DNA of 64,000 nt. It comes from Microvelia longipes. Taxonomy: Eukaryota > Arthropoda > Insecta > Hemiptera > Veliidae. Shown piece after piece: positions 1 to 10,300 of this stretch. Each line of letters starts with the position of its first letter. Within the stretch, counting starts at the first letter, position 1. A model generated the notes under the pieces. That model searched no databases. It was not told the DNA's origin and saw nothing but the letters and a program-made list of their open reading frames with translations. The position numbers and the translations under genes are program-made. Location: NCBI GenBank assembly GCA_018340805.1, contig JACMZG010001870.1, forward strand, positions 51,266,021-51,330,020, read 5' to 3'.

Positions 1-989
1 ACCCAGGCACTAAGCGAAAAAACTGATAAATAAGAGAGCACAATGTCACTAAAAGTCCAGTAGCTCAGTGGGTGATTTCCAAACGTTTATGAGCTATTCG
101 GACATAGAATTTACAGGACTATAGAGGAAAGATTATATTTCAATTGGCTGAATCTTAAATATGGGCCTTTGGTCCCTCAGGTCGCTTTGCGAACCAGGGA
201 ACTCCCAGTAGCCGCTTCGCACAAACATTGATGTTGTTTTGTATTATTTGTTGTTTTATTATTATTTCTTGTTGCATGACATTTTTCCATGTATTAGCAA
301 ATTTTAAATAACTCGCTTCACAGGTTTCAAAAAATCAATAAGGTTTTAAGTGTATAAGGATTAGGGCAGGTGAAATAGGTCATCAAGTTCGTATTAAATA
401 ATTGTACAGCAGCATGAGCAAGCTCAATGAAATATCAAACAATTCAGGTGTTCATGGAGATTAATCATAACAGATTTTAGCAATTGTCATAATTGCAGCA
501 GTTTAACTTACCTGCATAGATCCAGGAGTATACAAAAGAAATTGATGAATAAATGAAACGATAAGGGTACGATATAATCAGGCACTACACCCTATATACT
601 CTTGTTAACACTAACTCTAAAGGTGATTCACTTTTCTGTCACGCCGCCAAGTAGAAGAAGCTGATAATTGCCTCCCAATTGTAGGCAATCATACTAATCA
701 CGTAAATTCAACAAGTTCTGAATATACGTGATTTGTCTTATGAAATACTACTATTACTTCGCAACAAAATTATCAGACCTGTTAAAAGTATATTTCGTCC
801 GCAACAAATGCTTTAAAATTGCTCAACAAATCATACAGGTATTAAGAAATAGCTTATATAGAAAGCCAAGGCGAATTACATAGGAGAGCACATGTCTTAG
901 TTTCAAACTAGTGCCACAAACTAATACATTAATGACACGGCATAACAATGAATATACATTATTTAATGTTAATTAAATAATTTAATTAC
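1..989 (-). other. Intron (partial) of the NuSAP-like gene
   Basis: This stretch follows the splice donor of the exon at 990-1103 on the minus strand and runs off the left edge. I found no second exon I could defend. A minus-strand sequence reading CTATGCAG then GTAAGTT (around 505-515) resembles a donor, but no open frame continuing the upstream exon leads into it. Confidence 0.5.
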
Positions 990-1103
990 CTTAAGATTGC
1001 CCGGAAGACCAAATTGTTTAGCTTTAGACTGTAATTCTCTGTAAGAGAGATTGACCAAGTCCGCCGACCAGCTCTCAGACACATTAACCGGCAAAACATC
1101 CAT
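990..1103 (-). CDS. First coding exon of a SAP-motif, NuSAP-like protein (5' partial gene)
   Basis: The minus-strand ATG lies at 1103-1101 and opens a 38-codon frame that ends exactly at a consensus donor (CTTAAG, then GTAATT, exon end at 990, phase 0). The encoded N-terminus has the spacing of an LYxELQxxAKxxGLPGNLK motif (residues about 20-38), which is the helix-turn-helix of a SAP-like DNA-binding motif. Nucleolar and spindle-associated proteins (NuSAP) start in the same way, with this motif in the first 40 residues; in animals they bind chromatin and microtubules at mitosis. The rest of the gene lies outside the window, so the family call rests on this exon alone. Another SAP-domain protein is possible. 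The frame, the start and the donor are seen directly; the NuSAP name is inferred. Confidence 0.6.
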
Positions 1104-1599
1104 TATTTACCAATTTATCTTAAATTAATAAACAAACAATTAATTATTTATGTTATTTTAACTAAAATTAAAAATAATTAATTACTTTCATAGAAGGGGG
1201 CAAAGTTCAAACGAGTAAGAGAGATGCGAGAAACGAGTTTCGTAGAAAATTCAAAATGGAGGCAGCGATGAATAAGAGCGCCAAATGTTAGATGAAACTG
1301 CGAATGTTAAAAATCTAAAGGGAGATGTGTCTTAACGCGAAATTTTGGACAAATTTTGGTTTTGTATTTCGCAAGTAAAAAAACGTATGTTTGCATAAAA
1401 CTCCACTATTAGTCCCAGATCCCAGGCTATCCTAAAAAATGTGGCCTATGTTAGACTCTTTCAGATCAAATGTCTCTTTTTCACCATTTTAATAATATTT
1501 ACCAGGGGCGAGCCATCAATGATGACAAAGTGTCGAATGATAGAACAGTTCCCAGTTATAGCACTGCATGTTACTTTTTACGTTTTCTTGGTGTCTCTC

Positions 1600-1960
1600 G
1601 CACAATTATACTGTGCCATCTATTCATGTTTTGCAAAACTCGGTAGTATCAAATGATATACGTTTTGCTTACTGCTCGTCTCTGGTAAATACTTCACATT
1701 ACATTCTTCGGAATCTTAATTGAAGATTGAAGGGCAGAGTGAGTTCAGGCTCTGCATAAGGCGCCCAGAATGGAACATGTTTTGCAAAACTCATAGTATT
1801 AAATTATATATGTTTTGCTTGCCAAGCATGATGGCGGTAAGAGGGATCGTCTCTGGTAAATACTTCACATTATGTATTCTTCGGAATCTTAATTCCGAAG
1901 GTCAGAGTGAGTTCAGGCACTGTAAGGCGCCCTGATCAGTTGGATGAAACGCCAGAGATG
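1600..1960. repeat. Dispersed repeat, two imperfect tandem units
   Basis: A block with tgttttgcaaaactc, tctggtaaatacttcacatt and cagagtgagttcaggc occurs twice in tandem here. The same block recurs as three tandem units plus an inverted unit at about 60850-61860, and in part near 34385-34490. It is a moderately repeated non-coding family; I do not recognise its class. Confidence 0.65.
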
Positions 1961-2259
1961 TGGAGCCATCATTTATTACGATTGCCAAATTATGCAACAG
2001 TTCCCAGATATCAGCAAATTTCCTTTGGAATGCGTGCTTAAGGATACGGTTCATGCTTTTTTAAAGTGAGCACTTACTCAATTTTAAAGCACTTCTCATG
2101 TGCACATCTTTTGTGTATTTTTCAAAGGAAATGCGTATATTTATACTTGTGGTTCTACAGAACTGCTGTTATAGTCTTGGTTTGGATTATAATAATACTT
2201 TCATATCTTGAAATCAATCTTTTCTTAATCTCACTCCTCCTTCTGTCACCGCTCTTCTC

Positions 2260-2795
2260 TTGATCTCTCCTTCCTTATCGTTTAATAAATTATTTTGTCG
2301 ATTGTCCCTTTTCTTCTCTCCTTATTTCCTACCATGAACCGTATTCAATAATCTTCGAAATCAAAATATTTTTACGTCCCTTTCCTTCGAACAAACTACC
2401 TCTTAACTCTCCTATTTCTCGTTATGATGCGCTTAGCTAATTCTATTTCTATTCTGAATATTATTTTCTCCTTTTCTATTTTAAATTTAAATCTTTGTAT
2501 CTTCTCAACCTTAAATAGTGTAGTATGTTTAACTTTTGTCTTAATTAATTTTTTTTTTTTTTAAATGTTCTTTTTATTAGTTAAATGCCAATGTTTTTAT
2601 AATTATTATTATTCTGTTATCACATTTTCTATTATTATTTTTATGTATATATTTTTTCAACCTTATCTTCATCTTTGTATTTTTTTCTTGTATTAATTGT
2701 AAGATATTTTTTTTACTAGATTATTATTTTGTACTGTGTTCAATTTTTATAAAATGGCTCACGCCGTCAATTATAAATAAATAAATAAATAAAAA
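2260..2795 (+). mobile_element. Possible LINE 3' end with (AAAT)n tail
   Basis: A T-rich, pyrimidine-biased stretch ends in aatggctcacgccgtc followed within a few bases by a short (AAAT)n tail at about 2773-2793. A simple-repeat tail after a short unique sequence is typical of truncated insect non-LTR elements. No reverse transcriptase frame is left, and I did not find a target duplication. Confidence 0.35.
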
Positions 2796-4312
2796 ACTAT
2801 GCCTCTAAAATTGGCTGTGCACTCCATTCATTGCTCTATTTTAATGCTCCGATACTTTCTGGTAAATAATGAGTGAGAAAATTTCTTTATTTTTCCTAAT
2901 TTTAATTAGGTTTACTTAGCAATCAAAGGACAGGATTATTTTGTCGATGTTTCAAAACTTTACCTGTAGGGCCTCTCTATTAATAATATCTCCATGATTT
3001 ATGAACGCAGAGCGTTCTGCCCCGCCAAATCAGTAATAAAAGTCAAAAATCTATTTAAGCTGCCAGTGTATATTATACTGTACGCAACAAAGTAGGGTTT
3101 TTGAGGGTCTGTAGCGTGTAAACGGCTCTATATACATAAATAATATTATAATATCTTTAAAGGGCGTGCCTTGTGGATCAAAAATAATAAAAAAATCATC
3201 CAAATCGGACAAGTAGAAGTGGAGAAAAAGAGGTTTGAAAATGACATTTTTGATGTCTTCTTATTCTTCCTGCACTTTTTGTTGACGCACCTATACACCT
3301 TGTGTGCGTTCCTAACTAATAAAATCTTAAGTATGAATTTCCTACGGAGCGAAAAACTCGGGGCTAGCCGATAGGTTTATAGGTTGACGCACCTACGGCC
3401 TTAACTACTGAACGGTTTTTGATGTGAGAGGACTTTATAGATCTATATAATAATATCTCAAATTCGATATTTCTATGTTAAACACGGAGCTAGAAACTAA
3501 GCTAATGAACGCTACTTTTAAATAAATTGAGAACTCTTTACTAATGAATAGATTTGGGTGTTGGAGGACTTTTGGGTTTGTCTGATGCCTATTAACATTT
3601 TTGTATCAATACATCCCAAATTCATATTTCCTATGCTGTACGCGCCGCGAAAACCAGAGCTTAAGAGTGGTGTATAGAATACCTAAACACTCTTTACAGC
3701 TTTATCTACAACACGTATCTTGTTTACATAAAACAGGAGCCGTACGAAAAGTCATGAAATCTAACCAAAAACCACTTAAAAAACTCCCCGGCCAAGTCTT
3801 TGGTCCACATAAGTGGTTTTTGGTAAGATATAAAGGACCTGTCTGAACTTTTCCATAGCCTTATCTTTGACTTTAGAACTCTATGACATTCATCATATTC
3901 GTTTGTAAAAAATTAACAAATGCCCTTTTTATCGCTAATACTTAATATTTATAATTTCAATAGCTTTATTTATTCATAATTAATTAATTGTTTTAAACCT
4001 AACAAAAGTTTTTTGATTATTTTAAAATTTTAATTTACACCATGAAAGTTAGAAAAGAATAGATGTTGTGTTTGTTGAGTTGATCTTTTTAAAACTTTAA
4101 TGTAATGTAATGTAATGAGTGCTTGTAAAATGATAGATTTTCGAAAACGATAATGTATCATATTTTTGATGATTTTCCAGTCATTTTCCCTGGGGTTTTG
4201 TTTTTCGGAAGTAACGCAGTTTAAAATTCAAATTTGTTACTAGATTTTTATTTTATTTTAAATTTAATTAATGTTTTATTGTTTGTAGTAAATTAGTGAT
4301 TGTTAAATTAAA

Positions 4313-7300
4313 ATGGCGAACTCAGATACTACAAAAGGCGTTTTTGCCGAAGCTTTGGATGAAATAATCTCGAGCCCTTTGTATTTATTTTTGGTTGGAG
4401 TTATAGCTTTTTTAGTTTATAAGATTTTCAAGACGTACACACATGAACCTGAAGTTTACCGTGAGGAACCTTCCCTGGCCAAGATGAAGAAGAGAGACTT
4501 CACTATAGAGGAACTCAAAAAGTACGATGGTACTGGAGAAGACGGGCGGCTTTTGGTCGCTGTCAATGGCAAAGTTTTTGATGTTACCAAAGGAAAAAGA
4601 TTTTATGGAGCTGGTAAGATTTATATATTTAACATAAAATTCTGTATGACGAAAGCTCTGCAATACTGACAAGCTGACACGGCTTTTCTCTTGATTAACT
4701 GAGAATCCACTGGTTGGTTTGTGTTAAGTGAGTCTCTGGTTTGTAAAAAGGGAGGAGAAAATAAGTCCCGCTAAAAAGCGGGGCTTGTAGTGAAGTGAGT
4801 TACAGAGTTTGGCAGGGTGACTGTTACCACGGTGTTTTTTTTACGCTTTAACCCGTAGGGTCATTTAGCGTTTTTCCCTCACTTAAATCTCACTCAACAT
4901 TAACCCCTGAGTTTGTACAGATCCAATCATCTAGGACGCACGCTCTCCGTACATGGTAGCACATGTAACCTGTTTACAGTGTGTCTAGTTCATCCAGCCC
5001 AACCTGAAAGTCAAAGCTCCGCAGTCCTATTAGGAGACGTCTTTCTTCAAGAACCAAGCACTTTGTTCCTAGTCACTTACGTTACTCGTGTCGTTGCCAT
5101 CACTTTCACTGACTAAGTTTTTCGGTCATACAAAGGCTCAGTATATCTTTCCGACCTTCATCTCCCCCAGCCCGCAGAACATAAACTTTTCGTGAGCTGG
5201 AGACAACAGAAATGTGGACAGACTTGTCTCAGATGAAACTAAATCCAACCCCGCATTTGCGTATTAGTAGCCAAGGAAACCACGTAAAACCTTGGCTGGG
5301 TTGGCCGGCCTTGAATTCAAGACCTCCCGAGTGTACGGTACAAGGGATATCCATATTGAGGTCCTTCCCCGGCTGGATTTGAACCCTCGACCTCCAGGTT
5401 GAAAGGCGAGCGCTCTACCACTGAGCTACCGGTCTCGGTTACCACGGTGTTTTTATAACGTATTGTTAAAAATGACAATTACTGGGGGGGGGGGAATCTG
5501 CCAAACTTCATGTTTGTACGAAGTAATTATTGTTGTTACCACAAATTCATGGCTACAAAGAGGTGGGTAAAATAAGTGGAGTCCCGAAGGGCTGCCGGCT
5601 GCCAAGTATGTCAGGAAGAAGTTTCAGTTCCAGTGGTCACGCCTCTTAAATTTGGATTTTAATTATAAGAGTGATGAAATGCTCTCACCAGTGAGCTAGA
5701 GGGGAATTGTAAGACAAGCTGAATCATTATAGTCCTGATATTGAGGATAACTTTGTTTAAGGTGCTAAAACCCTTTGAGGGAAACAATTCTATTAGTCCT
5801 TGGATTAAAATTGAGATAGGGGACCTGTTGAATTTGTAGATATTTTCCTCTCCAGTTTTTTGTACCTTTGATAAAAGGCACCTCATATAATTCCTATAGT
5901 AACTCAGTTTAAAACAATCAGACCTAAGTGATCACCTTATAGCTGGCTTGAATAAAAAAGAATATCGCTAAAATTTGAATAACTGTGCAGAGTTCTTCTA
6001 CGATTAAACCATTTATGTTTTTAATTTTATTGACAACAGTGGTAACGGAGTTGAGTTTTACTTTTTGATATGTTTTTGTTTGCGGGCACATTGCTTTTAT
6101 TTTGTATTTGGAGGTCATATTAGTCAATTTCTTATAGTATTAGTCGATAAATTGACAAAATTATGTATAATAAACCACAAAATCGTCACTACTGCTGATA
6201 GATTATTTTGACTTTGCTATTTTGTTTGCCATATATGGTGGTATTAAGTTTCAGCCCAATCCAAAAATGTTTTCGAATTTTAAATTATATGCTGTCATTA
6301 TTGTGGTTTAATGGTGTCTTAAATATTTGATAAATAATAAATAAAAGGTTTTATGTACTCTTGAGATTGATTTTTGTACCAAGTTTCAAAAGTTTCTTTT
6401 TTTTAATTTTGAAGAGAAAGCGTTCAAAAGTTATTGTGAGACTTTTTCAGAAAAACAACCTGCCCCCGCCTCCATGACCCCAATGTTATAACAGCTAATT
6501 TTTCCTTTGGACATGCTTTAAATTTCAGGTACTGTGTACCTTGGAAGTTTTATCTCCCCGTTGTATTCACTACACTCATATTGCTCATTCTGAGATCAGA
6601 TTTTATCTCAGCGATTACCCATCCACCTATTGACCACACTTGATGCTGATGAACTAAATTACCAGCAGTATTGAAATAAAAAGTTTTATACTAGTTTATT
6701 ATGTAGGTAATACACTTGTGCCTAATTTCAACTCAATATAATGGTTTTCTGAGTGTTGAAAATTTTATAATTTTTGCTGTGTCATTATGGAAGTCATCAA
6801 AATATTATTTTCCTGATAGCATAATTAGACCTAAATATTAATTTTGTTCCGAGTTAACTCTCTAGCATACTCACACTAAGAGCTACGATGATAACACACA
6901 CACACACACACATTCTGACTCTAGCAAGAAATACTGGGAGTAAAACTGATAGCTCACACATATTGACAGACAACTTGGTAAAAACTAACCACTATCACTA
7001 TGGTGCTGAACTTGATACCAGTAGGGGTACCAGGCCACTGGGGCCAATATGTGCAATTATTTTAAGACTTGTCTAATGTATTCGCGACAGACAATAATAT
7101 GAAGTTCACTGCTCTCAGTGGTCTGCAAAAAGAGGTTGTAAACTTATTATTTAGGGTCCCACTAAAGAAATATATAAACCAAGTAGGGAAACTCCTATAC
7201 TAACCTGTGTAAAAAAATTCAGACATGCGTGATTAGCTGATAGCTGGCTCAAAAATAAAAAAAATAGCTAAAATTGGAATAACTGCGCATGAGCCTTTTA

Positions 7301-10300
7301 AGTTTTACGTTTTTTTAACTTAATTTTATTGGCAACCCTGATAACATTAGGTGAGTTTTACTTTTTATCGTGTTTTTGTTTTTTAATATGTAATAATAAT
7401 AATAATAGGGTTATTGCTGTTAAGACTTTAACAAAAAGGCAAGGTCTTTTAGCAAACATCAGACAAACATAAAATAACAAAAGCATTAAAGATTACATTC
7501 TGTAAAGAACTCAGTTAGAGAGTAAAAGGCTTTTGCAAGCAAGTAGTTTTTAAGCTCAGAATTAAACTGTTTGGAGTTAAGACTTTTAACTCGGTCGCTC
7601 ATGTACGTGCTAATTTAATGATTTTGTATAAAATTCTGTGATATTATTGTTACATTAATGTGGATAAAGAAAAAGAGAAACTATAGTAAAGGTAAACCAC
7701 ATTTTTTTATTAAAATTTTGTAAAACATACAGACCACAGTGTAATAGCCTTAAACATAACTTAAAATTGCGATTGCTTTATGTTAAAAAAATTTTAGGTT
7801 AAAGTTGTTAAATTACTAATTACAATTAATATTTGAAGGGGAAAAAAACAAATATCACTCGCAAAAAAGTTTAATTAGCCGCTCGTTTACAGAAATTTAG
7901 ACAAACCTAATGTTTCAAGATTTGCACTTAAACCTCTATTGGGTGTGACAAAATGATTTCTTGCACAAATTATTAACATTTTTTTACTAAAATATACAAA
8001 GAAATGCAATAAAAACAAAAATTTGAAGTACCGTAAATAGTTTGTTTACATTTACAAGGGTAAAGCAAGATGACCGCGCCCATAGGAAAATTTGAGCCAA
8101 CTCCCTGGTGGACAAAATGTGAACTACATGCCAGGTCTGACAGAAATCGTGTTTGTTTCCCTACATGGTTTATATATTACTTTAGGCCCCACACAGAATA
8201 TGTTTTCATGTGAATGATATCCATGTTTAAGAGATTAGAAATTGTGTTATATGAATTATCACATTTCACTGCAACTTACTTTATTCCCTATCTTTATTAA
8301 TGATGATAATAATGTAGTAAACATATACTGATTTTCAAGCACCTTATTATACCTATTACTCCTAAATGCTAAAGAATGAGTCGATAAGATTAATAAGGTT
8401 GTTGTAACAGAATTAACCTGGTTTGCTGAGTCAGCATAATTTTCAAAAATTTGTTTGCTGTAAAATTGAAATTATTGTTTTTTGGAGCGCTGAATTAAAT
8501 AAAATAGTTTAGGTGTCCAATAAAATAGTTAAATAAAATAACGGTCCGTCACAAATAATTTACGATTATGGTGTCATTTGAATGTTTATTGGGGTGCTGA
8601 ATCCAATAAACCAGGCTGGAGTCAAAAGGGTTCCGCTCTAATTTTTATTGTCATATTTACAATATTTAAGTTTATAACTTCATGTTATAATTCTGGCATA
8701 AAACAAATACTCTAAGCTAAAAATTAGCATAGCGAAAAATTAGCGAAGCTTCAAATGAGTAAAAACAATGCTGTGCTGTGCATTGCATAATCTATTGGAT
8801 AAATATGCGCCTATTCTTTGAACAGTTTAAACAAATATTTAATAGCTGTGACGCTACTGCTCAGGTTATTAAGCATATTCTGAAAAACTAGCAAAAATAG
8901 GATTGTTAAGCAAGAAAGTGTTTATTTAAAAGAAAATTCAAAAAACTCTGCATCAGAATAATTTGAACGTTTTATCGATTACATTTTATTTCAGTATACT
9001 AATACTGAAGTTAATATTTTTTTGAAACAGTTGCTTTAATGGGTTGACAATAAAACCCAAAGAAGGTCCCCACACGGATACTTTAGTCAGCCGCAAGGCC
9101 CTTAACTTATATTTATTCATTATTTTGTCGTTTGTTTGTGATAGGCACTGATGATGATCTATCAAATTTATAAGTCTCTTAGAGCAATTCATTAATTGGA
9201 GAAGACATCTTTGTTTGTCAAAGATGTCTCAAATTCTCATAGTGTTTTGTTTAAAGTGGTTAATATTAAAATGAATTTTTAGAGTATCTCTGAGATAATA
9301 TTATTTGATGTAGACAGTTAGTTGGATATTAAGATGAACCTTGAGACAGAGCTGTGTCTGTTGAAGTAGTATACGTTTCATGCCTGTATGTATTTGTGGT
9401 CTGTATGAGTGTACAAGTGATATATGAGAGATATTTCAGGGACACCAATACTATATTCCATTATGATATCATTCTCTTTGCAGTGAATGCCTTTAGTTCT
9501 AGTCTCCAGTCAACAACTATAACCATTGTTCACAAATAAATATTTATGTGTTTTTTAACAAACTAACAATTCATCTAGAATAAATATATATGTCATAAAA
9601 CCAGTTTTATTACACTAAAGTCTGGTATAATCTTTTCATTCAAATTTTATCATCAGTAATTTTAAATCAACTTTCTGTTAAGGCCCACAAAAGCTGTTTT
9701 GCTAATGGCCTATCAAGAATGGAACAAACATTTGTGTACCGGTTTTCAATTAGATGTACCCCTGTCAAACCTGTTTTTATTTGAAAAGATCAGTCATGGA
9801 ATGAGTTGGACATTTTTTTTTACTATAATATAACACACGGCTAAAGTCAATTGACAGCGTGCCAAAAATGTGGGAGGGAAAGAATTCTATTGGTTTAGAC
9901 CGACTGGGCCCCTTCCCTCTCCAACTCATGCCAACCTCAGTACAAAAAAAATACCTTTTTCGTAAATAATATTATAAAAAGGCAACACTGGTTGTTTGTA
10001 AACAATTGTAACCTAGTGTCGCTTTTATTTCCCTCATTGTGCATATTGATCTGTTTGAGTTCGTTTCGTTTTATTCCAATCTGTTCAATTCATCCAATTA
10101 TTGCAGAGTTGTATATGATCTAAGTGCCTATATTTGACGCTTGGACATTGACGTATTATTCAAGCATTTCTTGCTTTTGAGTACAGTGCAGGGTCTATGA
10201 TCTGTCAACCAAAATGCCATGTCTTTTAATAGATGACAGTCTGGACTTTTTTAAGTCATGAATGCATATTGTATCATATTATTTCTATAATATGAAACAA

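Larger units (their letters stand above)
1104..4312. other. Intergenic region between divergent NuSAP-like and PGRMC genes
   Basis: About 3.2 kb of AT-rich DNA between two divergent start codons (minus at 1103, plus at 4313). It holds the dispersed repeat at 1600-1960 and a LINE-like tail near 2260-2795. No coding frame with recognisable content was seen in 2800-4200. Promoters for both genes should lie here, but no element could be fixed by eye. Confidence 0.6.

Noticed and set aside
60..110. tRNA-like TAGCTCAGTGGGTGA on the plus strand
   Set aside because: No box B or cloverleaf follows within the right distance.
505..660. Second exon of the NuSAP-like gene on the minus strand
   Set aside because: A donor-like CTATGCAG-GTAAGTT exists, but no acceptor gives an open frame continuing phase 0 from the exon at 990-1103.
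3171..3846. Two plus-strand frames of 67 and 81 codons upstream of PGRMC
   Set aside because: Low complexity, no known domain, and AT-rich composition as in the flanks.
5385..5437. Functional tRNA-Glu gene on the minus strand
   Set aside because: Boxes A and B are present, but the anticodon and T stems do not pair and the sequence is the head of a SINE bounded by target repeats.
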